The notes below the pieces were generated by a model, which made no database searches, had not been told where the DNA came from, and saw only the letters and a list, made by a program, of their open reading frames with translations. 64,000 nt of DNA, from the NCBI GenBank assembly GCA_030998015.1, contig JARWMV010000019.1, positions 124,001 to 188,000 of the forward strand, written 5' to 3'. Positions within the stretch are counted from its first letter, which is position 1, and every line of letters starts with the position of its first letter. Shown here one piece after another: positions 41,801 through 54,264 of this stretch. The position numbers were made by a program, and so were the translations under genes. The DNA is from Ceratorhiza oryzae-sativae (Eukaryota; Basidiomycota; Agaricomycetes; Cantharellales; Ceratobasidiaceae).

Positions 41801-43086
41801 ACGATGTCGATCGTTTTGTGAAAGCATTCTCCATTCCCATCAGACAGAGCACACCGCACTTGTACACATCAGCTTTGGCCTTTTTACCATCCGCCTCTAT
41901 GCTTGGGATTGTCAAATCAATGAACTTTCCGAACACGATCCGGATTGCGCGTGGCACGAGGCAAAAATGGGCTCCATGGTCCCAGCTTATACCTCACGAT
42001 GAGCTGGTTTTATGTGTCGCATACTCGCCTGATGGTCGTCACATCGTCTCTGGCTCATCTGACAAGACAGTGCGAGTGTGGGATGCGCATACAGGTGCTG
42101 CAGTTGGTCAACCACTTGCTGGTCACTCAGACTGGGTCAACTCTGTCGCATACTCGCCTGATGGTCGTCACATCGTCTCTGGCTCATCTGACAAGACAGT
42201 GCGAGTGTGGGATGCGCATACAGGTGCTGCAGTTGGTCAACCACTTGCTGGTCACTCAGACTGGGTCAACTCTGTCGCATACTCGCCTGATGGTCGTCAC
42301 ATCGTCTCTGGCTCATCTGACAAGACAGTGCGAGTGTGGGATGCGCATACAGGTGCTGCAGTTGGTCAACCACTTGCTGGTCACTCACAATCGGTCTGGT
42401 CTGTCGCATACTCGCCTGATGGTCGTCACATCGTCTCTGGCTCATCTGACAACACAGTGCGAGTGTGGGATGCGCATACAGGTGCTGCAGTTGGTCAACC
42501 ACTTGCTGGTCACTCAAAATCTGTCCTCTCTGTCGCATACTCGCCTGATGGTCGTCACATCGTCTCTGGCTCATTTGACAACACAGTGCGAGTGTGGGAT
42601 GCGCATACAGGTGCTGCAGTTGGTCAACCACTTGCTGGTCACTCAGACTGGGTCAGGTCTGTCGCATACTCGCCTGATGGTCGTCACATCGTCTCTGGCT
42701 CAAATGACAAGACACTGAGAATCTCAGGTGATCGCAGCTCATCACAAGACCCTTCACTCGAACAGGATCTTCATCAGATCACGCGGGACTCACCACATCG
42801 TTCAGCAGCCCTGTCTCTGGGCGTGGTACCCGACGCCATTCTTAATCCAAATGTTTCGTGTATGATGAAATTTTGCCAAGCTGATGGATGGGTCTCTGCG
42901 TCACCTGGTGAATTGCTCTTCTGGTTACCTCCCGAGTATCAACGACCTCGCCCCGATGATTCGTTGATCGTCATTTCTTCTGAAAACATTCCTCGGCCTG
43001 TGCGGCTTGATTTCTCACGTTTCAGACATGGCACTGACTGGACCAGCGTGTACATAACCACGGAAGGAGCGAGTGGCGAACAGTAG
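38821..43086 (+). CDS. NACHT-WD40 NLR-type receptor with C2-like N-terminus
   Basis: Ten exons: 38,821-38,875, 38,928-39,060, 39,118-39,245, 39,300-39,352, 39,407-39,538, 39,592-39,642, 39,708-39,903, 39,980-40,090, 40,146-41,695, 41,770-43,086. All introns are GT-AG, 52-76 bp, and the joined frame stays open. The first exons give a C2-like beta-sandwich (KLRPADSDYDMSLKVL, VRVWVV-like strands), then a helical linker. Exon 9 holds the NACHT ATPase: Walker A GQAGLGKSS, Walker B VVLDALDE, and a SRPD sensor. The last exon carries five full and one truncated WD40 repeat, followed by a C-terminal segment (DGWVSASPGELLFWLP). Such proteins act as innate-immunity or heterokaryon-incompatibility receptors in fungi (HET-E/HET-D type). 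Ligand is unknown. Confidence 0.85.
42016..42720 (+). repeat. Six near-identical 129-bp WD40 repeats
   Basis: The repeat phase marker GTCGCATACTCGCC starts at 42,016, 42,145, 42,274, 42,403, 42,532 and 42,661, exactly 129 bp (43 codons) apart. The DNA is almost identical between units. Changes cluster at codons in the GHS-DWVN, QSVWS, KSVLS and DWVRS positions and at the SSDKT/SSDNT/SFDNT/SNDKT positions. The sixth unit breaks off after DKTL. Confidence 0.95.
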
Positions 43087-43771
43087 ATCGTTTATTTCTG
43101 AGATTGATTTTGCCTGTATCTACCTGTTGACTTGGCCTTGATGGTCTACTTGAAATTCACCGCGATCAAATTTATTTCAGATTTTTCATTCATGTAGACG
43201 TCGTCGAATTCCATTCTCCGCGAAGTGAGGCTTCGAGAAAATGCTCATTCGTTGCAAGGGTTGGTGCGGAGAGAGAAGGAGAAATTCTCTTTCTCCTTCT
43301 CCTCCGCTTACCAAGATTCTCCGAAGTAGCCGAAGCTCGGCAGACCCTGTCTCCGAAGGGCACAGCCACGCTTAGTCACCATTACTCGCCCAAAACGGTT
43401 CGAGACATTTGCAGCACACAGAACACGATGTATTTAGTATTAATTAAACAAATAATTTTAACATGTATTTTTCATTCCACTGTGCATATAATACCATGTC
43501 CGGATAACTCATCGTCATGCTGGACCATCAGATCGAGGGTGCGTGCTTCGTCGTCGAGCGGTGAATCTGGATTGGATCGAAGGGCGTGTTTCAGGAGTTG
43601 CAGCGCTTCAACATTCGATGCCGAAATCCTGTTTCGGAACTGCGTACAGGTCATCTTGCTTGAGGAAAACACGCGCTCTGATGACACTGACGACACTTGA
43701 GCAGGTAGCAAATCGAGTGCCAACTTGCAGATCAAAGGCAGTCAAGTTGATTTTGCCTAAAAGTCACATTA

Positions 43772-45396
43772 CACTTGCTGACAAAAGTCTTGCAGCATGT
43801 GACCTCAACTGCGATTTTCTGGACCGTTCGTTGTACAATGGACAAACGCGGAGGTTTCAGCCCTCATTCAACTAGTATATTATGTAGACTACTATCTAAA
43901 CTATATATGTACGAAAAACGGTGCGCTCTCGACGCCTGTGAGATGAGATATGGCCATCTTCGCACGGTGGGGGGCTGCAAGACTTATGTAAGTGGCAAGC
44001 ACCCCTTGGACAGATACACAATTTTTGGGCAGTAGAATCACGGAAACATGTATTAATGAAAATAGAACTTTAGTACCAAGTGTTACCACCCTTCGCATCA
44101 ATTACAGCCTGTAGTCTAGACAGAATAGAATCATAAAACTTCTCAATAAAACTATTAGGGATGCAATGCCACTCCTCCTCCAATGCCTTCCACAAATCAT
44201 CTTGGTTTCAAGGCAAAACAGCACGAGAGTGAACCTTTCGATCCAAGAAGTCCCATACATGCTCAATAATATTAAGATCGGGGCTAGATGCAGGCCAAGG
44301 AGTGACAGGAATGTGATGAGACTGGAACCATTCCCAAGCAACAAGTGAAGTATGCTTCGGGTCATTGTCCTGCTGGAATATAATCTGGTGCAGCTTGAGC
44401 TTCTGATCCTTAAGTGTCCCTAGAAATGCATCTTGAAGGATCTCAGTGTACCTGACACTGGTGAGTGTTCCATCGATGCAATAGAGGTGCCCCACACCTG
44501 CAGCTGTAATCACTCCCCACACCATGACACTCCCCCCACTGTGTTTGACATGTTTCTTGATGTTGAGAGGGTCCAACCCTTTGCCTGGCCTTCTCCACAC
44601 ATACTGCTTGCCATCTGACCCAAAAATATTGAACTTGCTCTCATCTGAAAAGGTGAACCAGCGCCACACCATCATTGACCATTTGATTCACTCTGTGACC
44701 CAGGCAAGGTGGATACCCTTGTTTCGAGTATTAATGAAGGGAACCTTGTGCCTTATATATGCATGTAAGCCTACACCACAGAGAGCACAGCGGATTGTGG
44801 TGGGATGAAGGCTGGGAAAGAACTTGCACTGAAGTGCAGTGGCTGTGTAGTTGCGAGTTTGAGTGATGGAAAGTGCAGCAAAGTGAACATTGGAAGGGGT
44901 GAGTTTGTGTGGGCGCCCAGCCTTGGCCTTGGTGGAGTATACACTGTGAAGTTTCTTGACCCTCTTGCATATCCTAGTGACTGTAGTGGGATGGATACAG
45001 AGCTCAGCACCAATCTTGTAAGTCGACATGCCCCAAGCGAGCATACTCATTGCAAGGGCTTGGGTTGCTGGATCAGAGTACTTGCCAGGCATAGTAGAGA
45101 GTGTTAGAAGAGACTCAGAAGCTGATACTTTACCAGTCAAAAGTTATTGGGCTTAAATGTGCTCACTATTTGCCACTTACATAAGTCTTGCAGCCCCCCA
45201 CCATGCGAAGATGGCCATATCTCATCTCACAGGCGTCGAGAGCGCACTGTTTTTCGTACATATATAGTTTAGATAGTAGTCTACATAATATACTAGTTGA
45301 ATGAGGGCTGAAACCTCTGCGTTTGTCCATTGTACAATGAACGGTCCAGAAAATCGCAGTTGAGGTCACATGCTGCAAGACTTTTGTCAGCAAGTG
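43772..45396 (-). mobile_element. Tc1 element 2 with 226-bp TIRs
   Basis: CACTTGCTGACAAAAG...CTTTTGTCAGCAAGTG ends with 226-bp inverted repeats (43,772-43,997 and 45,171-45,396), nearly identical, and TA duplications at 43,770-43,771 and 45,397-45,398. Total 1,625 bp, inside hAT-2. Confidence 0.95.
44070..45092 (-). pseudogene. Tc1 transposase (element 2), two in-frame TGA
   Basis: From ATG 45,092 to TAA 44,070-44,072, 341 codons in one frame with only two interruptions: TGA at 44,688-44,690 and TGA at 44,205-44,207. The N-terminus has two helix-turn-helix units (TYKIGAELCIHPTTVTRIC and the GRPHKLT linker). The catalytic domain has FSDESKFNIFGSDG, QQDNDPKHTS and SPDLNIIEHVW, the DD34E triad. 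Both TGA codons are candidates for CGA changed by C-to-T. The copy is otherwise full length and the TIRs are well kept, so it looks recent. Confidence 0.9.
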
Positions 45397-48300
45397 TATA
45401 TGGTTATTTTAGCATAGGCAGAGTTGTGTAAAGTACATACCAGCCAGTAATCTATAGGGCTTGTGTTCTCCATATCTTTTGCTGGAATCACCGGCTCCTT
45501 GAGAAACCGTTGATGTTCGAGCTCAACAGTGGCATCGTTGAGTGCATTGCTGGGCAACAGAATCTGGCCATGCACCTGCAAATCCACTGTAATTTTGACC
45601 TCAGGCGATGATGGATCGATAGTAACAGTTTCTGAAATTGTGCCAGAGGGGCCTGGCAAGAAAAGAGCCAAGTTGGGTCGAGCACTCAGGCCAGTGGTCA
45701 GGAATGATGCATAGCCCCTATTGACATGTTTAGTAGCAGTATCCACTCCCACTGACTGCACAGTCTGAGCTGTCAGCTCGGAGCGCTCTCGCTGCTCCTC
45801 ATCCAAACAACGACGCATCTATTAAGGTGATTAGCTAGAATCAAGCAAAACAACAAGGCATGACCTTACATGCTGCTTTACAACATCTCTGGCATTCAAG
45901 GCGTCTTCGGGTGACCAGTTTTGGTCGATCCACTTGTACTGGATGGACGGATTGAGTGCCATGGTGACTATATGCGCTGGAGATGATTGGGTCTTTGCTA
46001 GGTAGGCCTCAAGCTTGTCAATTCCCACTGCTATTGCATGGGAGAGGACAGGTCGCTTTGATTGAAGATCACACCATTGGTCAATTAATGTGTGATAGAG
46101 TGGGAGGGCAAGAGATAGCATTGGAGTTCAGTCAGATGACAGCAGCTCCTGAGTGCAATGAGCTAGGTCAAGCACATCCAATATGTCGCTTAAGACCTTG
46201 TAATCGGTGTGTGTAATCACATACTTGGCAAGGGTTGGGTCGCTGGCAATGTACCTACTTGTAGCCTAGATCATCTCAATGAGCGTTGGTTTCTTGAGTG
46301 GTAATGAGAAAGGTACTTACTGGGTAGAGATACAAGAAGCGTTCAATCATATTTCGAGTCGATGACCACCTTGTTGGACAGTCAAGAATGAGCTCCAAAA
46401 GCTACATTTTGAACTCTTCCAGCCTCCACTTGTTATTGACCAATCTATGTGTTTGCCATATGTGCTGTTCGTTGCCTTCATGGATTGTTCTGTGGAGGCC
46501 TTGGCAACACTGTGTGCGCTGGAGCATGACAGCTGTCTTTCGAATGCAATTGTGAGGTTTGGACTCCAGAGCAAGGAGGTATGTTTCAAGCTTGATGCTA
46601 ATGGTTTTGCCTGATTTCTCAAGATAGTGGCAGAACAGTTCTGCTGACTCAGGTAGAGCTGTAAGAATCGCCTGAACAGCTATATTGATAACATGCAGAA
46701 AACACCTGTAATTGGACCTGTCAGCAACAAAACATGTAGATACTGTTGAAAAAGCCTTACTGTAGCCTGTTTCCATCGCAGTCAAAGTCAAGACCTCGCT
46801 TGGTCATATATGCCTCTAGTTGAGTCATGAATGTGTCATTGTTGGAGGCATTATCAAGTGTTATCATACCCAGCTAAGGAGAGTGATTGTTAGTATAAAA
46901 AAGGTGCAATCAAATTGCATACAGCCTACCTTGTGGGTAAACCCAAATTCTTTGACTACTTCAAAGAACATCTCTGCTAAGTGCGCTCCAGAATGATCTC
47001 CTTCGATGACATGGAATCCAATCAGCCTATGAACCATCTGCCAATGTTTGTTTACAAAATGAGCAGTTATACTCATAAATGCGTGCTGTATCTCATCTGT
47101 CCAAAGGTCGGATGTACATGAGATTCTTCCTTGTGCATGCTAATAGAAAGTAGTGTAAGCTTGGTTTCCAGCTCATAAGTGCACATATAATATACCTTGA
47201 TTTCCCTTTTCAGCTTCTCCTTTGCCTCAGCTGATAGCTTTTGCACTTTGAGGGAAATAGCATGCCAGTCAGGTATATCTTTTGTGGTAACCTTTCCCTG
47301 TCCAATGTAGCTAAAAAAACACTGAAACCCATGGTGCGAAACCATGTTAAATGACTAAAAAGGTGGTTATTAGTATCTCATATATGTATTAGCTAGTATG
47401 AAGGATAACTTACTATATCGTCCTCAGCAAACCACTCAGTTATGTGCCTTAAGATTCCCTCTGCAGTAATTGGCTCATGTACATCATCGCTGTCAGAATT
47501 TGGGTTGTGTTTGATATCTATCTTGTACCCAATCTTCTTGCACACTGCAACATATGCGCTATGGTGCTTGTTAAACAAGTGCAGGCGCAAGTGAGAAGCA
47601 GAGCCACCACTGTTATTGTTCTTCCAGGTTCACCATTTATTATTCTTTCTGTATATTTGTGAGTGATCAAAATATTTTTCAACAGAGCAAATTAACTCAC
47701 AAACATTCCGTACACCTTAGAAAAGGATCGGATGGCTTTCGAAGATCTAGAGGCGTCTGACCTTTGGCTCTTGCTTGATCTGCCATCTGCAGCCTGGCTG
47801 TTTCCTCTGTGTTTGGTTTGTCACATTGGTGTGTCCCCACATAGAAGTACCAGCAATTGATCGCCTGGGCTGCCTGTATGCAATGCTGCGCGTTTGCTAC
47901 CTTGTTGTCAACATGGTACAATTGAGGCACACTTGCAGCTGCATGCTGTGCAACTTCAATTTGACATAGCGTTATTGTGCATGAGGAGGTAACAGATGTG
48001 GACTGGGTGGTTGAAAAGGCGTCCTTTTGAGTCCGTGCTCGCTTGCAGTTTGAAGGGGCAGGTGCACCAGTAGAGGCTCGCTTCAATTTATCTTGAGTTG
48101 TAGAAGTGGGCGTTTGAACTGAAATATTATTAGCCATTAGGTTCGACATAGATGTGCCAAAAATACTCATGATTTGCTCCAGGAGAGCTTGCTGGACCAC
48201 CGTGCATTGCAGTGGGCAGAGGAGGTTGAGCAATCAACTATTTTTGATGCATATATATAAGTATGTGCACAACGTTATGAGGATTCCAGGCTGTACTACT

Positions 48301-48906
48301 CACAATATAGTTTTGAGGAGTATTTGAGCCAGAGGTGTACAGTGGTTGGCACACATAGGTACCATGAGACCCGGTAGAGTTGCTAGTCATAGCATTTTTG
48401 AAGTCGAATGGAGGAATATGAGGATGAGTAGGGCACCAATACCCGGAACCACAGTAACAACCAACTACCATGATATCGATAAATATGCCTGATCTATAGA
48501 GTCAAGGGCTCTTGACGAGTAAACTCGGTGACAAGGACAAGGTCTGATGGTGCAACCAATGCGCCTCTTAAATACTTCACTCGGAATCAACAGATCTTTC
48601 GAGCAAACCGTCGTACATTCGAAAGTGCTACATACATGGTAAGCTTCCGTAGCGCACAGTGCCCGACACCGCACAGATGGCGGGGTTCGAGTCATTCAGT
48701 GGGCGGGAATGCTTTGGACAGGACAGCATGTCTAAGCGCCCAGCGTGCATGAGTCAGCCAACCTGTATGGAAATTTCTCCGAACACGGAACCGTGTCTCC
48801 AAAGAGCTGCTTCGGAGAGCAGACCCTTTCTCCCACGTGACAGAAGCAAGGGGGAGAAACGTTCTCCGAGGAGATTCTCCTTCTCCTTGCCAACCCTATT
48901 CGTTGC

Positions 48907-51900
48907 TGCCAAGGTCGGCCGTACGTATCCGGTGGCTTTTGCCACCGGACCTGCAAGCGTCGCACTACTGCTGCCGAGCAGTGATTCTAGCTTCGGGGGA
49001 ACACGCGCCAGCTGTTGCAACTTTACGAAAGGCAGTGTCCGTTTTTGTAGCACGATACAGCGGTATTGAACCGAGCAAAGCACTTCTCAGTCTCCCAATC
49101 AATTATTTACATGTGTAAGCCCCGCCCGATTTCACGGTACGCGGCATATGCGCGTGAATTGGATGTGTCTGCATTTGCCGCGTTTGCTGAGCATCATTTC
49201 TTTTATGCGCCTCAACGCGCGGATTTCGCATGTCAAACAAGGCGCTGGATGGACTAGTTGCGCGTTTAGGTATGCTCTCGCGAAATTTGACCATAATTCC
49301 TAAGTAGTATTGCAGAGGGCCCGAACGGGGGAGGGGATCTTGAGAGCTCGCCAAGGGACGCAGCCACGGGTGGAAGATGGCACCCCAGGCGGCACAGCCA
49401 CTGCCCCACTGGCGACACCCAACCATGGCTACGATCGCCCAACTGCGCCATATCCAGCAGCTTTCGGGAAACCCCCTTGGCATCGCCTGTTGGATTTAGA
49501 AGTTGGCATGATTACGTTTGCATCACAATTGTGTTGGATGTCACACGTGGCTGCACGCATTGAGTCATGTGATTCGTATCTGTGTATTTAGGCATCGCAG
49601 CAGAAAATTTTACAAGAGAGAGATTTCACCTAACCACCATGTAGCCTGCCCGCTACCTCGAGTTTAACAAATTGTTCGCCCGATACGGCTCTTGACTGGT
49701 AGATTGGATGCAAACTTGTTACCATGCGTGGCACCAGTTCATGGCTCGCGATGGTGCCTTGTTTGCCCGGCACTGCCACTCGCATGGCCACCACGGCAGC
49801 CTTGGAGCGCACTCTCCACACGCAGTCGAGGCGGGGAGGTGCACCTCTTACGTCGTACCCACTCAGCCATGGATGCTCGTTTCCCTCCACCGCGCCTAGC
49901 CTTCCATCTGCCAGGTTGGAGATTCAATCGGGCTTCGGATTGACGTCGGGCGGTTTCATAACGGGGATGGCACACCGGTGCCCACCATGTGCGGCACAGG
50001 GGCAAAGTGAACATCCTCGTGTTAGCCACCTCTGTGCCCAGACAATCCCAACAAAAGGTCTGCCAGTTTGCCCTCCCCTTTACCGGCCCATTACTTCCCG
50101 GTTTAGACCTTTATTCGCCTCCATCTTTTATTCTCTATCGGATTGAATCAATTCTTATGCTGAATTGTGTTACTTATTTTCTAGCAATATTCTCGGAAAA
50201 CAAAAACTGGTGGGATATACTCGAACTTGGATTCGGCAAGAAAGTTCGAGCCCGAAGCACACACGCCATTAATTTTGTGAAGAACTGGGCGATGCCAAAG
50301 GTACTGCTTCTTGCTGGTATATTGCTGGTCAGCAACTTCTCCCTGCGCCGGCTCTACGGTTGTATTTTCTCTTCTGGTCGGCCCATTCGACGCTTGCTTG
50401 GTGTTCTAGCAATCATATGCTCGCCGCGCTCCTCCCTTGCTTAGCCTTCTTCTTCACTCCATTCCTACCTCAACCCTCATACTCGCCTATCTAGCGTCCA
50501 AAACGAGCCTTCCTCTCGCCCAACTGACCTTTTGTCATCGAACCGCTTTGTACCTGACCTCGATGTGATCTACGAACCCGCCATCCCGTGGTCTCGATTA
50601 TGCGATTCGACACGACACCCACAGTTATGTACCCGGGTTTTACACAAGAATCATGGGATTTCGAAAATTTCACGGATGCTTTTATTGCATACAGCCGCCA
50701 CGTCGACGCGTATCGCGTCGTACAGTGTAGGACAAACAAGGTGCCCGTTCCAGCGCGTCATCAACTGTCGTTCTAGCGGGTCGTCTCGCCTAACGCCAAC
50801 GTCTACCAGCACTGCTCCATCTCCTCACCAGCTCCCTCGGTATCCTGCACACGAGTCATATTGGCCGACTACTGAGCACCCAACGAATCCAATTGAGCTG
50901 GCTCGTACCACTCACGCAGCTACAATTCAAAACGGACCCCACTATCGAACCTCCAATGCCTGGGGAGTATTGGCTTATTATTCTAGTGATTTCGCTGCAT
51001 TAACGGCTATCCTACATCGCTGGGCTCGCTTCACGGGCCCCAAACTCGGTCGAGCTCGTCCCATTCGAGCTGGTTCGCATGCGCTACAGTTCCCCTCACA
51101 CCAACAACATCTGTGCGAGACGCCGAGTCATTCAATCCTTGCGCCACTCACGTGTTCCAACACATACTTTGTCAACGCGTGAGATCGCGATAGTCACCCA
51201 GCCTAGGTTGGACTGGTTATCAAAGCTGTTCGATCTAGCCGATATTCGATCGAAGAACATCCCTGTTCCATCGAGACAGCCGAGACGTCGGCTGGCGAGG
51301 GGCCTCAGAGCGGCGAGCAGAAGAATATCGACCTCATGTTCCACATAAGTCAAGCGGGGTACACGATTGGGCTCACTTGAGCGGACATGACCAATACCAC
51401 CCCTCCATCGTGGTGGTCTGAGCACGATTCGAGGACACACAAATGCGTGCGCTTAGTCAACGGTTTCGCGATCATGTCCCAGTACGTCTGAATCTGGGCC
51501 GGGTGGCAGAAGCTTATGAAACGAAATTTCGAGACTCCTTTGTTGAAACCGAGGATTACTCACGTCGGGTTCCTCCAATATGAAATGCTTCATTCCTCCG
51601 CTGCCGAAGCCCCGTGTGTCCATATGTGAGTTTGTCCGACTGTACCTGTGAACTTTTTATGCAAACATTCAACAGCCTCGCATCTCGAACACAATTTTCG
51701 AAAAGTCGCGTCGTTCCTGAGTGCCTTCTATTGAATAGGATATGATAACGTTTGACAATGCCCTGATTAACTACGCTGGAATCCCTTGGCAGGTCCTCTT
51801 AATAGAGCGGCCTCTCGGTCTGTGCCTTGCGTTCTTGCATGGAATGGCGGCCAAGGAACGGCTTTGAGCAGTGGTGACATATCCATCATCAGACATTCCA

Positions 51901-52818
51901 ACGGGCGTGGCCATACGTTCTCATGTCCCAGGCGATCCTTCATGGCTGTTGCGCCGAGCTCTCTCACTCTGGCTCCTAGGTAAACTTCATTCCTGGTTCT
52001 GTCATCGCAACGAAGGCTTCAACACGAATAAAACACCGATTGGAGGAACGATCGATACTAGGCCTGTCAATTGGGGCGCCTGGCATGTTTCAACCAGCTT
52101 CTGCCGCACGTCGCTACATAGCGCATGCTTCGCCTATTCGGCTTGAAAGCAGCCCAGTCTTAGCTTCAAACCGTGGGCCGCCTCGAGGCGCGTCTCCCGG
52201 TACACAGGCACGATCACGTGTCCGGGAATGTGCTCGCCGACATCGGTCAAAAGGCCGGATGATTGCAATTGATTGCAAGCTGGTTGCAATTGGTTGCAAG
52301 ACATATTATGCCGGAAATGCCCATAATTTTTCCGGGGGGGATTGAAATTACACAGTACGGACCATCCGATTCCGAAATCGATTGCGATGTTGTCGTAATC
52401 ATTCTGGTGCCGACCATTCTTACTCTCCCTGTAACCATCAGGCCACGTATGTAACCTATTACAAGACACGCTATATTATTCTCCAATCCAACACTAATGT
52501 AAAATTGAACAATAATTACCAGTAGATAAAATGTATGGAAACCCTGTTCTAAACTTTGCATAAGAATCTGCTGTGATGGAATGATTTTGTGCGTAGAAAT
52601 AGTGTTGGTTAGCATTAATCGTGAGGTTCGATTCAAACTACTTAAAAGGATGGCACAAGGATGATAAAGCAAGTAATTGATGTTCATCATTATTTGCATA
52701 TTGGTCCGTTTCCCCCGGCGATAGCAAACATTGCCCTATTTTGCACCAGGCTTGTGTATGGCTAAGTAAATCACAGGGTGTATTCAACGCATAATATATA
52801 CATATAACAGTCCAGGAT
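48907..52818. other. Long CpG-rich stretch without a recognised gene
   Basis: Frames of 60-216 codons exist on both strands but none shows a domain I know, and they overlap each other freely. Short coding-like pieces occur near 50,588-50,776 and 51,442-51,582 (plus strand). A small tandem TTGCAATTG/TTGCAAG cluster lies at 52,266-52,302. CpG density drops after about 52,460. Confidence 0.4.
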
Positions 52819-54264
52819 CTAATTATCATGCTGACGTGCCTGTGCCTGTCGATGGAGCTCAGCAACCATTGATTTGGGTTCCTCCTCTGAGTTATCTTCT
52901 GTCTCGGGAAACAACTGGTTACAAGGAAAAGTCAGCTCATGCAACTCAGATCAGACCATGAATAACCTATTCCACCACTTGAAGAGTTTGTTGGTATCTG
53001 GCTGGCATGCTGGATTGTTTAGGTGGTAGACAATGTTGCTGTAGAATCGCTCATACTTGAAAAGCCCACTGGTGCTCATGAATGAAGTTTCCAATGACAA
53101 TGTATAGCAAAGCTGATTTTAGATTCTGTGAGTGTAGAGTATACAAGGTTGCTTGAATGAACTTACTGCCACAGCAATGTAGGCAAGAAACCCCAAGGTC
53201 ACCAAGGTCATATTGTATGTAGCTGCCTTGGACTTCCTATTAGACTGATGATCTGCCTCATCATCCTTGTTAGCAATGGTTGGAGGAAATAGGAGTGCAC
53301 ATGCTGCCTGCAAAACAAGTTAGCCCTTGGCTTGCTTGCTCAGAGTTGAATTCCCTACCTTAACCATGATGTCACTCTGTAGAAACCCCTGTGCTAGGTT
53401 CTCCAGATCTCCCATGTAGTTCTTGTACATAAAAGCAGGCCACCATTGCTTTGCTGTCATGGGGGGTTTGAAGTGAACCAAAAAGTTGTTGTGTTGCCTA
53501 CAGCAAGTAAGACCAACTACCTGCATGAAACAATACAATCCACTTACCTCTCATCATTCCAGTTGACCAATATGGGTGCCAGAAGCATTGTGCATTTGGG
53601 GTGATTGAGACCCTGGTTTCATTTCTTATGATTGCTAAGTGGTGGGTTCCATTCTTGGAACTTGACAACTGTGCACTTGAGGGTGAAATTGTCCTCAGTT
53701 CGAGCAGCACACTTCCCATCATCTAGCTAGAGGATCAAATGTATTAGGTGACCATACAGCTGTGATACATGATTACTACTTACCTGTGCTTTAATATAGG
53801 CCCAATCAGTTTCATCTCTGAGGCCAGGGATGTGCTTGAGGAGAATTTGAAAATTGTCATAGAGGGCTTGCTTGCTATTAGCACAGTTGCAAATCATGTT
53901 AGTATGTGTGCATATAGAAACAGTTGAGAGTGATTATGTGACTCACCTTCCAGTAGCATTTTTGTATTTGTCATCAAACACATCACCATCATCATTGCCA
54001 AGTAACAAAATCAGGATGATGCCAGTGTTGACAAACTGGAATGGTACCCTGGTCATCTTGTGAATTCGGGTTATGAGCCAAGCAGCAATCCCATATTTGT
54101 CAGTGGGACGCTTCTTGGCAGATAAAACAATACTGGGTATTATTTATTTAGGCCAGTATATTATCTCAATATATGTATAAGACTTACAGTGTGCGCTTGG
54201 CAGGTGGTGGGCTGTCCTCTGCATCAGAACTGCTGGGTTGTGATGATTCACATGAGTGTTGATG
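52819..54264 (-). pseudogene. DUF6698-like gene, 5' end cut by LTR1
   Basis: Read leftward from 54,264, exons give a Ser/Pro-rich start (SSDAEDSPPPAKRTL), a helical region (GIAAWLITRIHKMT), YKNYMGDLENLAQGFLQSDI, LVTLGFLAYIAVA, KYERFYSNIVYHL and KWWNR, then LFPETED and the TAG at 52,819-52,821. The YERFY...WWN-LFP pattern and the helical layout resemble the DUF6698 family, which is multi-copy in many basidiomycetes; I am not certain of the name. Introns of about 50-60 bp lie near 52,918-52,972 and 54,120-54,187, among others. The start codon is missing because the solo LTR begins at 54,265. The gene is CpG-poor, like the repeats. Function unknown. Confidence 0.5.

Larger units (their letters stand above)
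43472..48471 (-). pseudogene. hAT-2 transposase, multi-exon, interrupted by Tc1
   Basis: Likely starts at ATG 48,471 (Pro- and Cys-containing N-terminus). Later exons show a BED-type zinc region ending in HLRLHLFNKHH (about 47,580), SCTSDLWTDEIQHAFMSIT (47,100), ITLDNASNNDTF (46,850), RCFLHVINIAVQAI (46,700), LDCPTRWSSTRNMIE (46,380) and the dimerisation box SVSSERVFSSSKMTCTQFRN (43,690), ending at 43,472. Short introns join them. The nested Tc1 lies between DYWL (45,440) and the dimerisation box, apparently within or next to an intron. An in-frame TAG at 46,399-46,401 is visible, so the gene is probably broken. Confidence 0.65.
43256..48898 (-). mobile_element. hAT transposon hAT-2 carrying a nested Tc1
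   Basis: Left end AAGGGTTGGTGCGGAGAGAG and right end (reverse) TAGGGTTGGCAAGGAGAAGG are imperfect TIRs, flanked by TTCGTTGC at 43,248-43,255 and 48,899-48,906. Both ends are rich in GGAGAA/TTCTCC motifs in both orientations. It starts 169 bp after the NLR stop codon. A Tc1 occupies 43,772-45,396. Confidence 0.9.

Noticed and set aside
42266..42631. Long ORFs in other frames across the WD40 repeats (also 41,945-42,718)
   Set aside because: These are shadow frames kept open because a 129-bp unit divisible by three is repeated. The WD40 frame is the coding one.
48754..49083. Minus-strand 109-codon ORF near the right end of hAT-2
   Set aside because: It spans the hAT-2 terminal repeat and flanking DNA across the insertion point, so it cannot be an ancestral gene.
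52247..52699. 150-codon minus-strand ORF
   Set aside because: Ile/Leu-rich chance frame over AT-rich DNA and a TTGCAA repeat cluster, without domain signal or splice context.
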